From the NCBI RefSeq assembly GCF_019976975.1, contig NZ_AP024630.1, positions 1,674,001 through 1,738,000 of the forward strand: DNA of 64,000 bases, written 5' to 3'. The stretch comes from Arthrobacter sp. NtRootA1 (GTDB lineage: Bacteria > Actinomycetota > Actinomycetes > Actinomycetales > Micrococcaceae). Below the pieces are notes generated by a model. The model was not told the origin of the DNA. It worked only from the letters and a program-made list of their open reading frames with translations, and made no database searches. The position numbers and the translations under genes are program-made. Positions 8,431-16,323 of this stretch are shown in pieces; the first letter of the stretch is position 1; each line of letters opens with the position of its first letter.

Positions 8431-9348
8431 GTGGCTGCAAGTGGCGGTACCAAAGCGATCGTGGCGGCCCTCGCCGCGAACCTGACCATCGCTGTCCTGA
8501 AGTTCGTTGCATTCGTCCTGACGATGTCATCGTCCATGCTCGCTGAGGCCATTCACTCAGTGGCCGACTCCGGCAACCAGATCCTTCTCCTGGTAGGAGG
8601 CAAGCGCGCACAGCGTGCGGCAAGCCCCGAGCACCCCTTTGGCTACGGCCGCGAACGGTACATTTACGCGTTCATCGTGTCCATCGTCTTGTTCAGCGTG
8701 GGTGGCCTCTTCGCCCTGTACGAGGCGTGGGAGAAGTTCCAGCACCCGCATGGCATCGAAGGCGACTTCTGGTGGGTACCGTTGGCTGTCCTTGTTGGCG
8801 CCATCATCGCCGAGTCGTTCTCCTTCCGAACCGCCATCGTGGAGTCGAACCATATCCGTGGCAAGCAGACGTGGGCCAAGTTCATCCGCAACGCCAAGCA
8901 GCCCGAGCTGCCGGTCATCCTCCTGGAAGACTTCGGCGCCTTGCTTGGCTTGGTGTTCGCCCTGTTCGGCGTCAGCATGACCCTCGTAACCGGCGATGGC
9001 ATTTGGGACGCCTTCGGTACGGCCATGATCGGCCTGCTGCTTGTCGCGATTGCTGTCATCCTTGCGGTCGAGACCAAATCGCTCCTGCTGGGTGAATCGG
9101 CCACCAAAGACGACGTCGCACGCATCACCGAGGCACTGCAGTCGGATGGCACCCGGATCATCCACCTCAAGACCATGCACCTGGGGCCGGAGGAACTGCT
9201 GGTTGCAGCCAAGATCACCATGGGCGCCGCCGATACCGGTCAAGCAATTGCCCGTGTGATTGACGACGCCGAGCAGCGGATCCGGGCGGCGGTACCGATC
9301 GCCCGGGTCATCTACCTTGAACCCGATGTTGAGCGCGTCCAGGCTTAG
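8431..9348 (+). CDS. Cation diffusion facilitator family transporter (ZnT9-like subgroup)
   Basis: This 305-residue CDF protein has six hydrophobic helices and a cytoplasmic C-terminal domain (about 215-305), probably exporting Zn or Mn by proton exchange. TM2 keeps the metal site His42-x3-Asp46 (AIHSVADSGNQ), and HPFGYGRERY follows. In TM5 the usual HxxxD is replaced by LLEDFGALLG, with Glu166-Asp167 and Ile at the His position, as I recall for the ZnT9/SLC30A9 branch. A different ion selectivity is therefore possible. The GTG start follows GAGGTGAAG. A terminator hairpin follows the stop. Confidence 0.9.
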   Translation: MAASGGTKAIVAALAANLTIAVLKFVAFVLTMSSSMLAEAIHSVADSGNQILLLVGGKRAQRAASPEHPFGYGRERYIYAFIVSIVLFSVGGLFALYEAWEKFQHPHGIEGDFWWVPLAVLVGAIIAESFSFRTAIVESNHIRGKQTWAKFIRNAKQPELPVILLEDFGALLGLVFALFGVSMTLVTGDGIWDAFGTAMIGLLLVAIAVILAVETKSLLLGESATKDDVARITEALQSDGTRIIHLKTMHLGPEELLVAAKITMGAADTGQAIARVIDDAEQRIRAAVPIARVIYLEPDVERVQA

Positions 9349-9387
9349 TCAGGTCAGCGTTAACCAAAGTCAGCATTAACCAAAGGT

Positions 9388-9420
9388 GGGCTCTTCAAAC
9401 TGAAGAGCCCATCTTTCTTT
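9388..9420. terminator. Rho-independent terminator
   Basis: A 10-bp stem (GGGCTCTTCA/TGAAGAGCCC) with a three-base AAC loop is followed by ATCTTTCTTT. It ends the CDF transcript and may also serve the convergent MFS gene. Confidence 0.85.
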
Positions 9421-9457
9421 GTTGCGGTATCCAGCAGTTGGATCACGCTCTAGCGAT

Positions 9458-10669
9458 TCATGAGGTAGCCAGCGGCTTCTTGCGTTCCAGCAGTCCGCTG
9501 ATGATGGCAACTCCCAAGCCGAGGATGGCAAGGACGGCACCCACAAGGGCCGGAGCCACGTAGCCCCAACCCCAGGCAATCACGGTCCCGCCGAGGAAGG
9601 CCCCCAGTGCATTGGCAATGTTGAGGGCGGAGTGGTTCAGTGACGAAGCGAGCGAGGCAGCGCCTGGAGCGGCATCCAGGAGACGGGTCTGCAACGCTGG
9701 CGTGAGCATGGAGCCTATGCCGCCAACGACGAAGGCCATGATGAAGGCGGACCAAGCCCAGTGGGCGGCAATGGCGTAAACCACCAATGCTGCGGCGATG
9801 CCCGGCATGACCCAATAGATGGTGCCCATAACGGACTTGTCCGCGATGCGGCCACCGATGATGTTGCCCGCAACCATGCCGAGTCCGTAGAGCGCCACGA
9901 CTGCCGGAATGAGGCTTTCGGGTATCCCTGCCACGCCGGTCATGGTGTGCGCGATGTAGGTGTAGACGGCGAAGAACCCACCAAAGCCGATGATGCCGAT
10001 CAGTAAAGCAAGCCATACTTGAAGCCGCTTGAGGGCACCGAGTTCGCGTCGAATACTCGCCTCAGGGTGCGCTGCTTCGAAGGGGACGAATTTCCAGACC
10101 ATGACCACGGTCAGCAGGCCGATGGCCCCCACGATGATGAAGAGAAGGCGCCACCCGAAGGTCTGCCCGACCCAGGTGGCCACAGGCACGCCGATGACGT
10201 TGGAGACGGTGAGGCCTGCCATCACCATGGAGATGGCCCAACCGCGTTTTGTGGGTGCCACCAAGCCGGCAGCAATGACGGCAGCCACACCGAAGAACGC
10301 GCCGTGGGGGAGCCCGGAAGCGAAGCGGGAGAGCAGCATGAAACCGTAGTCGGGAGCAATAAAAGAGGTCAGGTTGGCGATGGAGAGGAACAGCATCAAC
10401 CCCAGCGCCAGGTACTTCCTGGGAAGCTTGGCTCCGAATGCGGCGAAGACGGGCGCTCCGATGACAACGCCCAAGGCATAGGCGGAGATGAGGTTGCCGG
10501 CCTCGGGAGTGCTGATGCCCAGTCCTTCCTCGATTTCCTTGAGAAGACCCATCATGGCGAACTCGGTGGTGCCGATGGCGAACCCGCCCGTGGCCAGCGC
10601 GAGGATGGCCAAGCCCAGGTGGCGCCTTGCTGTTTTGGCGACGGCGGGTGGGGACACAGTGATAGTCAT
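9458..10669 (-). CDS. MFS efflux transporter (DHA1/AraJ-Cmr type)
   Basis: This 403-residue, 12-helix major facilitator protein has the N-terminal motif GGFAIGTTEFAMMGLL and GAPVFAAFGAKLPRKYLALG between TM2 and TM3. Both are characteristic of the drug:H+ antiporter-1 branch that includes AraJ and chloramphenicol exporters. The substrate is not predictable. It is a monocistronic-looking minus-strand gene, convergent with the CDF gene and divergent from the Nudix gene. The chosen ATG is preceded by a long non-coding spacer, and the N-terminus (about 15 polar residues, then TM1) has normal length for the family. Confidence 0.88.
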   Translation of the reverse strand: MTITVSPPAVAKTARRHLGLAILALATGGFAIGTTEFAMMGLLKEIEEGLGISTPEAGNLISAYALGVVIGAPVFAAFGAKLPRKYLALGLMLFLSIANLTSFIAPDYGFMLLSRFASGLPHGAFFGVAAVIAAGLVAPTKRGWAISMVMAGLTVSNVIGVPVATWVGQTFGWRLLFIIVGAIGLLTVVMVWKFVPFEAAHPEASIRRELGALKRLQVWLALLIGIIGFGGFFAVYTYIAHTMTGVAGIPESLIPAVVALYGLGMVAGNIIGGRIADKSVMGTIYWVMPGIAAALVVYAIAAHWAWSAFIMAFVVGGIGSMLTPALQTRLLDAAPGAASLASSLNHSALNIANALGAFLGGTVIAWGWGYVAPALVGAVLAILGLGVAIISGLLERKKPLATS

Positions 10670-10791
10670 GAGCCTGCTTCGTGAGGTGCCTTGAGGGCTG
10701 GGAAAAGGTGGAGAAAATCCGATAACAAGCTTAGTCCCGTGACCGCGACTTGACGTCGGTATGTGACGATGCCCATGCTACGCGCCACCCA

Positions 10792-10797
10792 TAGACT
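10792..10797 (+). promoter_or_regulatory. -10 box (TAGACT) of a leaderless promoter for the Nudix gene
   Basis: TAGACT ends six bases before the GTG at 10804, and there is no Shine-Dalgarno sequence. This supports the GTG as the true start. Confidence 0.55.
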
Positions 10798-10803
10798 GTT
10801 TCA

Positions 10804-11238
10804 GTGACTGGACTGATAAACGTGGTGGGCGCCGCCGTCGTCGACTCCCTGGACGCCCCGGCCCGACTCCTTGTAGCCCGCCGCACTGCACCCCCGCAGT
10901 TCGCCGGAATGTGGGAATTTCCCGGCGGCAAAGTAGAGGAGGGCGAGTCGGCCGAAGCTGCCCTTCATCGGGAGCTCGCGGAGGAGCTGGGAGTTACGGT
11001 CCGGCTGGGGGCGGAGCTGGAGTCTGGTGAGGCCGCGGGGTGGCCCCTCAATGAGCGCGCGGCTATGCGTGTCTGGTTGGCGGAACTCGCTGAAGGCACA
11101 CCTCGTGCTCTTGAGGATCACGACGAGCTGCGCTGGGTATCCCTGCTTGATGACAAAGAAGCTCTTGGCCTGGCCTGGATCCCGGCTGACTTCCCTATAG
11201 TCCGGGCGTTGCTGGAACGCGTGACTGCACTGGCCTAG
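10804..11238 (+). CDS. Nudix hydrolase, MutT-like
   Basis: This 144-residue protein has a full Nudix box, GGKVEEGESAEAALHREL then AEELGV (about residues 39-61), which binds Mg and the diphosphate. The FAGMWEFPGGKVEEGE context is typical of MutT-type enzymes that remove 8-oxo-dGTP from the nucleotide pool. The DHDELRWVSLLD segment near the C-terminus is also MutT-like. The substrate assignment is from family likeness. It is convergent with the radical SAM gene, with 25 bases between the stops. Confidence 0.88.
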   Translation: MTGLINVVGAAVVDSLDAPARLLVARRTAPPQFAGMWEFPGGKVEEGESAEAALHRELAEELGVTVRLGAELESGEAAGWPLNERAAMRVWLAELAEGTPRALEDHDELRWVSLLDDKEALGLAWIPADFPIVRALLERVTALA

Positions 11239-11263
11239 CTGCTTGGAAAACGGGCCTAGCAGC

Positions 11264-12358
11264 TTAGAAAAGTGGTTCTTGCCCTGGCAGCGGCGTCCCA
11301 ACTGCAGGCTCCGGGCCCGAGGCCGGGGTGGTGGCTGACCGGGCATTGCGGTGGCTGAAGCCTTGCGTTCCGGTAAAGCCATGCTTGGCTTTGAAGTGAT
11401 TGATCCTGGCCGACAACCAGGAGCGGTACTCCTTTGACGCATACGATCCCTGCCCGTACAAGCGACGGTACCGTCCTACAAGTTCGGGATGGTGGGCGGC
11501 GAGCCACTTCATGTACCACTCACGTGTACCCGGCTTAAGGTAGAGGGCTCCTGCAGTGACGCCTGTGGCGCCGGCGTTGGCTAGTTCCGAGAACAAGGAC
11601 TCAAGGGCTTCGTCTGAATCCGTGAGCCAAGGCAGGATGGGCATAGCCATGACTCCGCAACCCAGACCTGCCTCACGTAGCCGCGCAATGAGCTTGAGGC
11701 GGGCCCTCGGGGATGGGGTGCCGGGTTCAACAATCTCTGCAAGGTCCTCGTTGGTCATGGCCAGCGAGATACCCAGGTCCACGGGTACCTGGGTAGCCGC
11801 ATGCTTGAGCAGGGGAATATCCCGGGCAAGCAACGTGCCTTTGGTCAGGATTGAAAACGGTGTGCCGGAATCGGCAAGTGCCCGGATGATCCCCGGCATC
11901 AGCGCGTATCGGCCTTCGGCGCGCTGGTAGGGGTCGGTGTTGGTTCCGAGGGCAACTTGGTGCCGTTCCCAGGAGGGTTTGGCCAGTTCCTTCCGAAGGA
12001 CCTCTGCCGCGTTTATCTTGACTACCACCTGGGAGTCGAAGTCGCGTCCGGCGTCGAACTCCAGGTAGGTGTGCGTCTTCCGGGCGAAGCAATAGACGCA
12101 GGCATGGCTGCAGCCCCTGTAGGGATTCACTGTCCATTCGAAAGGCATATTGGAACCCGAAGGCACCTTGTTGAGCACTGACTTTGCGGTGACCTCATGG
12201 AAGGTGACTCCGGAGAATTCGGGTGTTGAGACGGAACGCACAAACCCGGCCAGCGGCAGTAGGGCGTCCATGGCCGGGGCAGGGCCAAGAGCCATACTGT
12301 CAACGCTTTCGGACGCCGGTCCACGCGTCGGCGAAAGTGCTTGTGCGTCCCATCTCAT
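11264..12358 (-). CDS. Radical SAM protein, Rv2578c / spore-photoproduct-lyase-like family
   Basis: This 364-residue protein carries the radical SAM cluster motif Cys83-x3-Cys87-x2-Cys90 in RGCSHACVYC, after VPSGSNMPFEWTVNPY. The following text (HTYLEFDAGRDFDSQVVVK, YQRAEGRYALMPGIIRAL, GTPFSILTKGTL) is the shape of the family I know as Rv2578c, related to spore photoproduct lyase. It may act on nucleic acid lesions; this is unproven. The frame is open to 12394, but those codons cover a LexA-like box, so I place the start at the ATG at 12358 (MRWDAQ), matching the family's MRW beginning. The C-terminus is a short Pro-rich tail. Confidence 0.85.
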   Translation of the reverse strand: MRWDAQALSPTRGPASESVDSMALGPAPAMDALLPLAGFVRSVSTPEFSGVTFHEVTAKSVLNKVPSGSNMPFEWTVNPYRGCSHACVYCFARKTHTYLEFDAGRDFDSQVVVKINAAEVLRKELAKPSWERHQVALGTNTDPYQRAEGRYALMPGIIRALADSGTPFSILTKGTLLARDIPLLKHAATQVPVDLGISLAMTNEDLAEIVEPGTPSPRARLKLIARLREAGLGCGVMAMPILPWLTDSDEALESLFSELANAGATGVTAGALYLKPGTREWYMKWLAAHHPELVGRYRRLYGQGSYASKEYRSWLSARINHFKAKHGFTGTQGFSHRNARSATTPASGPEPAVGTPLPGQEPLF

Positions 12359-12367
12359 GCACTCCAT

Positions 12368-12383
12368 TCGAATGTATGTTCGA
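12368..12383. promoter_or_regulatory. LexA (SOS) box candidate
   Basis: TCGAATGTATGTTCGA matches the actinobacterial SOS consensus TCGAAC-N4-GTTCGA at 11 of 12 defined positions; only the sixth base differs. It lies ten bases upstream of the radical SAM start and 53 bases before the divergent pcp gene. The flanks extend the symmetry (ATTCGAA...TTCGAAT). DNA-damage control of the radical SAM gene is the natural reading. Confidence 0.8.
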
Positions 12384-12423
12384 ATAAATGTCAAGGACCT
12401 CGAATGCCGATTCCGGACATTGC

Positions 12424-12429
12424 TAAGGT
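12424..12429 (+). promoter_or_regulatory. -10 box (TAAGGT) of a leaderless promoter for pcp
   Basis: TAAGGT ends six bases before the ATG at 12436. No ribosome binding site is present. Confidence 0.5.
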
Positions 12430-12435
12430 TGGCCC

Positions 12436-13083
12436 ATGATTCTGCTGACTGGCTTCGAACCGTTTGGCGAAGAGAACGTTAACCCTTCCTGGCAGGCCGT
12501 CCAGCGCGCTCGCGACATCCTTCGTTCGGAGGGGCACATGGTGGAAGCTTTAGAGCTGCCTTGCGTGTTCGGTGAAGCGGCGACAGTCCTGCTGGCAGCC
12601 ATCGAATCCCTGACACCGGACGTCGTGGTGTGCGCTGGATTGGCGGGAGGGCGGGAAAGGGTCTCGCTGGAGCGTGTAGCCATCAATTGCGATGACGCCC
12701 GCATCCCGGATAACAAGGGCAAGCGGCCCATCGACGAGGAAGTGGTTCCTGGCGGCCCGGCAGCTTACTTCTCGACGCTGCCGATCAAAGCCGCCCTACG
12801 GAATCTTCAGATCGAAGGCATCAAGGGTGAGATCTCCCAGTCCGCGGGAACTTACGTCTGCAACCACGTGTTCTATGCACTGATGCATGCTCTCGCAACC
12901 AAGGACGGTGTCCGGGGAGGATTTGTCCATCTTCCCTACCTTCCGCAGCAGGTGTCCGTGGGGAGCGCGACGCCGTCCATGCCGCTCGAGGCCATGGCTG
13001 CCGGCATCGCAGTGGTGGTGCGGACGGCAGTTCAGGCCCCGGTGGATGGACCTAGGGCTTCAAGAGTTCCCATTCCACAGTGA
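12436..13083 (+). CDS. pcp: Pyroglutamyl-peptidase I
   Basis: This 215-residue cytoplasmic cysteine peptidase removes N-terminal pyroglutamate from peptides. The start ILLTGFEPFGEENVNPSW is the family signature. GGRERVSLERVAINCDDARI carries the conserved Glu, SAGTYVCNHVFY the nucleophile Cys, and GGFVHLPYLPQQ the catalytic His. Length is normal (about 215). Its 3' end overlaps the convergent SIMPL gene by 32 bases, which leaves no room for a terminator between them. Confidence 0.95.
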   Translation: MILLTGFEPFGEENVNPSWQAVQRARDILRSEGHMVEALELPCVFGEAATVLLAAIESLTPDVVVCAGLAGGRERVSLERVAINCDDARIPDNKGKRPIDEEVVPGGPAAYFSTLPIKAALRNLQIEGIKGEISQSAGTYVCNHVFYALMHALATKDGVRGGFVHLPYLPQQVSVGSATPSMPLEAMAAGIAVVVRTAVQAPVDGPRASRVPIPQ

Positions 13084-13684
13084 CGCTTGCCGCCACGGAC
13101 GACTCGCCGGCCTCGATGGGAAGTGCTTCAGCAGCGGAGGCCCTGAGGAGTCCACCCATCGGAATGGGGGAGCCCGGCAGAGGTTGCTGGGAAATGGAAA
13201 CCACCGGGCCCAGCCGGGCGGACGCCAAGGACGCGTACTGCTCCGCCCGCTGAAACGCGTCCTGCCACGCTGCTTCCTGCGCCTGGCTGGTGACCGGAGA
13301 GGTATCCGCAAATCCTTGCTCTATCCCGTTGATCCGGATCTCGTCCCCACCGGCGGCCACGGCCGCAGCAATGGTGGCACCCGCTTGCGATTGTGATCGG
13401 ATGCCGACGCGCACATTAGTGGACGCTACATAGGCGGCGACCTTCTGTCCTTGCCCCTCCACCCACACCAGGTCTGCTCGAAGGTTCAAGCCGCTGGTGC
13501 GTAGATCCGCATCCTGCACGCCAGCCGCCCGCAAACTGGTGGCGACGGCGGCGGCCGCCTTACCGGCGTCGTCATATGCCTTGGATGCAGTCTCCCTCCG
13601 CGTCTCGACGCCCAGAGTCAGCGTCACCAGGTCCGGAACTGCCTTGGCGCTCGCCGTTCCCGTAACGGTAATCGTGCGTTTCAT
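13052..13684 (-). CDS. SIMPL (DUF541) domain protein
   Basis: This 210-residue protein begins MKRTITVTGTASAKAVPDLV and continues VTLTLGVETRRETASKAYDD, the typical SIMPL pattern of paired beta strands. LNLRADLVW and VAAYVASTNVRVGI follow. Proteins of the family are linked to oxidative stress or outer-surface assembly, but no common function is known. There is no signal peptide, so the protein appears cytoplasmic, unlike many family members. The start overlaps the stop of the upstream HExxH gene by four bases, suggesting one transcript. Confidence 0.85.
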   Translation of the reverse strand: MKRTITVTGTASAKAVPDLVTLTLGVETRRETASKAYDDAGKAAAAVATSLRAAGVQDADLRTSGLNLRADLVWVEGQGQKVAAYVASTNVRVGIRSQSQAGATIAAAVAAGGDEIRINGIEQGFADTSPVTSQAQEAAWQDAFQRAEQYASLASARLGPVVSISQQPLPGSPIPMGGLLRASAAEALPIEAGESSVAASVTVEWELLKP

Positions 13685-14100
13685 GCTTCGGCCTCGATTC
13701 GATGGTCAATGTAGCCGCCTGCTGCGAGTCCGGCCTGCCGCTCAAAGAAATTCCTCGACGCCGGATTGCCCGTGCGCAGCATCGACCAGCCGGCGGCGAC
13801 ACCGTAGAAAACGAGGAACGGCAACCCCAGGCAATAGGCGTACTGAGTGCTGTGCCGTTCCTCGTGGGCAAGGAGCAGCTCATTGCGTCCTGCCACGCCG
13901 TGGGCTGCACGGTAGAGGACGACGTTCCCCACGGTGAACGCTCCGGCGTGTGGAAGCTTCCATGCGTACCCTGCTGCTATCAGCAGCCCGCGGGGCCCAC
14001 GCGAAATGCGTGATCGGGAGGCTCGCGCGACCATGAGCCCCAGCGGAGTGGTTAGGTTCAGGAAGTTTGCGACTTGCCTTAGTCGCTGCCCGGGAGTCAT
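13681..14100 (-). CDS. Small HExxH-containing membrane-associated protein, function unknown
   Basis: This 139-residue protein has a zinc-peptidase-like HEERH (His79-Glu80-x2-His83) in ELLLAHEERHSTQYAYC. A hydrophobic segment, GLPFLVFYGVAAGWSML (about 92-108), follows, then NFFERQAGL, where Glu120 could be a third ligand. It is basic at the N-terminus. Similar small proteins occur in actinobacteria without an assigned role. It may be a minimal membrane-bound metallopeptidase or a degenerate relative that only keeps the fold. It is first in a two-gene unit with the SIMPL protein. Confidence 0.7.
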   Translation of the reverse strand: MTPGQRLRQVANFLNLTTPLGLMVARASRSRISRGPRGLLIAAGYAWKLPHAGAFTVGNVVLYRAAHGVAGRNELLLAHEERHSTQYAYCLGLPFLVFYGVAAGWSMLRTGNPASRNFFERQAGLAAGGYIDHRIEAEA

Positions 14101-14106
14101 GAAGAC

Positions 14107-14112
14107 ATGCTA
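14107..14112 (-). promoter_or_regulatory. -10 box (TAGCAT) of a leaderless promoter for the HExxH gene
   Basis: Read on the minus strand, TAGCAT ends six bases before the ATG at 14100. No Shine-Dalgarno sequence is present. Confidence 0.5.
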
Positions 14113-14207
14113 GACCCGTGGCGTATGGCACGGCAGGATCGGCGGGGATACGCTGTTCACGCACCGGGCGCGCCTGGTGCCGACGCACTCTAGGGGGAAG
14201 AGGGAAA

Positions 14208-15107
14208 ATGAACGTCAAACGCGCCATCGGCGTCGTCGGTGTGATGATCGCAGTCATGGTGGCTCTGACCGGTTGCTTCAAGGTCAACATGGCGGTGAAG
14301 GTCAACAACGAAAAGAGCCTCGATTACGAGGTTGTCTACGCCATCCAAAAGTCGGTCTTGGGCGAGAGGTCCTTCGACGAATTCATGGAAACCAATGGCA
14401 ACGGCAGTGAAGACATGGACATCCCCGAGGGCTCCACAGTCGTGGACTACGAGGACGATAAGTACAAAGGGAAGCGGATCAGCGCGGTTAATCTGGATCC
14501 GGCCAAGCTTGCCGAAGCATCGAGTTCGGAATCGCCGTTCGAGCTGAAGAGGGATGGGGACTTCTACGTCATCACCATGGGCGGAGTCACTGGCTCGGGC
14601 GGCAGCGATCCCTCCGCAGCCAGAATGGCCAAATCCATCTTCGACGAAGCAACCGTCAAATTCACGTTCCCGGGCAAGGTTGTTGAGGCAAAGGGGGCTG
14701 TGGTGGACGGCAATACGGCCACCTTCGACATGCTCGCCATCAACGAAACCACCGTCCAGGCAAAGGCTGAGGCCAGTCCCGGCGTTCCAATGTGGATCAT
14801 ATGGGTGCTCGTAGCCGTACTGGTGATTGCCGCAGCCTTGGTGCTCCTGTTCGTGTTGCTGCGCAGGAAGTCTGGCCAGCAGGCACTGGCGCCCGCAGGG
14901 GCGGCTCCATACAACCAGCCTCAGCAGGCCGGCCAGCAAGGATTCCAGCCGCCCCAGCAAAATTGGGCAGGGCAGGGTTACACGCCAGGGGCGCATCCCG
15001 TTCAGCCACAAGCGCCGCAGCATCCGCAGTGGCAGGCGGAAGAACCAAAGCCCGACGACGGCCAGGTGCCTCCTCCACCTGCCGCACCACCGACGTCGGG
15101 TACTTAG
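14208..15107 (+). CDS. LppM-like lipoprotein with C-terminal membrane anchor
   Basis: This 299-residue exported protein starts MNVKRAIGVVGVMIAVMVAL and continues to the lipobox LTGCF, so Cys23 should be lipidated. The domain that follows (VNMAVKVNNEKSLDYEVVYA, then FDEFMETNGNGSEDM) resembles the LppM domain of mycobacteria. A single helix, IIWVLVAVLVIAAALVLLFV, lies near residue 205. The tail beyond it is rich in Pro, Gln and Gly and would be cytoplasmic. The protein is thus anchored twice. I chose the ATG at 14208 because of the GGGAAGAGGG ribosome binding site and because the signal peptide then begins correctly. The longer frame from 14118 is not credible. Confidence 0.85.
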   Translation: MNVKRAIGVVGVMIAVMVALTGCFKVNMAVKVNNEKSLDYEVVYAIQKSVLGERSFDEFMETNGNGSEDMDIPEGSTVVDYEDDKYKGKRISAVNLDPAKLAEASSSESPFELKRDGDFYVITMGGVTGSGGSDPSAARMAKSIFDEATVKFTFPGKVVEAKGAVVDGNTATFDMLAINETTVQAKAEASPGVPMWIIWVLVAVLVIAAALVLLFVLLRRKSGQQALAPAGAAPYNQPQQAGQQGFQPPQQNWAGQGYTPGAHPVQPQAPQHPQWQAEEPKPDDGQVPPPPAAPPTSGT

Positions 15108-15259
15108 GGTGCTGACGGGAGTAAGCCGACGGGGTTAAGTTCCGCCTGTGAGCTTCAACTAGACTGAAGGGTAGTGTCTGCCGTCCGCGGTGAGCACTGC
15201 CCTTTCGTTTTGCAGGCCAGCCATGCCGGCCGCTCCCGACTCGTAGCTAAGAACAGTAG

Positions 15260-16321
15260 ATGACTGACACTTTGCCAGGCGCTGCCATCCCGAATCCGCT
15301 GGATGAAGCCGCCATCAACGCCGCCGTTGAGGATGCGATCGCCGCGATTGCGGCCGCCTCCTCCCTCGAAGAACTCAAGGCTGTCCGCCTCGCCCACACC
15401 GGAGAGAAGTCGCCCCTGAGCCTGGCCAACCGTGAAATCGGTGGCCTCGCCAAGGAGCACAAGGCTGCCGCCGGAAAGCTCATGGGGTCCTCGCGCGGCC
15501 GGGTCAACCAAGCGCTCGCAGCGCGGACCGAAGTCCTGGAAGCCGAGAACGACGCCCGGATCCTGGTGGAGGAAACCGTTGATGTCACGGCTGCTCCGCG
15601 TCGACGCCGGGCCGGCGCGCGTCATCCTCTGTCTACTCTGCAGGACCGTGTTTCGGACATCTTCGTCGGCATGGGCTGGGAGATTGCCGAAGGCCCCGAG
15701 GTCGAGTCCGAGTGGTTCAACTTTGACGCCCTGAACTTCAAACCTGACCACCCGGCCCGTGAAATGCAGGATACGTTCTTCGTGGAGCCTCCGGAGGCGC
15801 ATCTGCTGATGCGCACCCACACCTCACCTGTGCAGGTGCGTTCCATGCTGGAGCGCGAAGTCCCCATCTACGTGCTGTGCCCGGGCAAGGTGTTCCGCAC
15901 GGATGAACTCGATGCAACACACACGCCTGTCTTCCACCAGTTCGAAGGCCTGGCGATCGACAAGAACCTGAGCATGGCCGACCTCCGTGGAACGCTCGAG
16001 CACTTCGCCCGCCAGATGTTTGGCGACGAAGCCTCGATTCGCCTGCGCCCGAACTACTTCCCGTTCACCGAGCCGTCTGCTGAGCTGGACATCTGGCACC
16101 CCGGCGCCAAGGGTGGTCCCCGCTGGATCGAATGGGGCGGCTGCGGCATGGTCAACCCCAATGTCCTCCGGGCTGCCGGCATCGATCCGGACGTCTATTC
16201 AGGTTTTGCCTTCGGCATGGGCATCGAGCGCACGCTCATGTTCCGCAACGAGGTCGGCGATATGCGCGACATGATCGAGGGCGATGTACGTTTCAGCGAG
16301 CACTTCGGGATGGAGATCTAA
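15260..16321 (+). CDS. pheS: Phenylalanyl-tRNA synthetase alpha subunit
   Basis: This 353-residue class II synthetase subunit charges tRNA-Phe together with PheT. The N-terminal helical arm (about 1-95) is followed by class II motif 1 near [14 protein letters not shown], motif 2 in [18 protein letters not shown] (with [10 protein letters not shown] after it) and motif 3 in [11 protein letters not shown]. The length is normal. The 150-base upstream region contains a TAGACT -10-like box (15160-15165). pheT follows after two bases, so the pair forms one operon. Confidence 0.97.
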   Translation: MTDTLPGAAIPNPLDEAAINAAVEDAIAAIAAASSLEELKAVRLAHTGEKSPLSLANREIGGLAKEHKAAAGKLMGSSRGRVNQALAARTEVLEAENDARILVEETVDVTAAPRRRRAGARHPLSTLQDRVSDIFVGMGWEIAEGPEVESEWFNFDALNFKPDHPAREMQDTFFVEPPEAHLLMRTHTSPVQVRSMLEREVPIYVLCPGKVFRTDELDATHTPVFHQFEGLAIDKNLSMADLRGTLEHFARQMFGDEASIRLRPNYFPFTEPSAELDIWHPGAKGGPRWIEWGGCGMVNPNVLRAAGIDPDVYSGFAFGMGIERTLMFRNEVGDMRDMIEGDVRFSEHFGMEI

Positions 16322-16323
16322 CA

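Noticed and set aside
10019..10684. 221-codon plus-strand frame opposite the MFS gene
   Set aside because: It is a polar Gly/Asp/His/Glu-rich shadow of a membrane protein gene, with no start signal.
15190..15246. 18-residue leader peptide (GTG start) ahead of pheS, as for phenylalanine attenuation
   Set aside because: It contains a single Phe codon and I could not draw competing terminator and antiterminator hairpins; it is not a T-box either.
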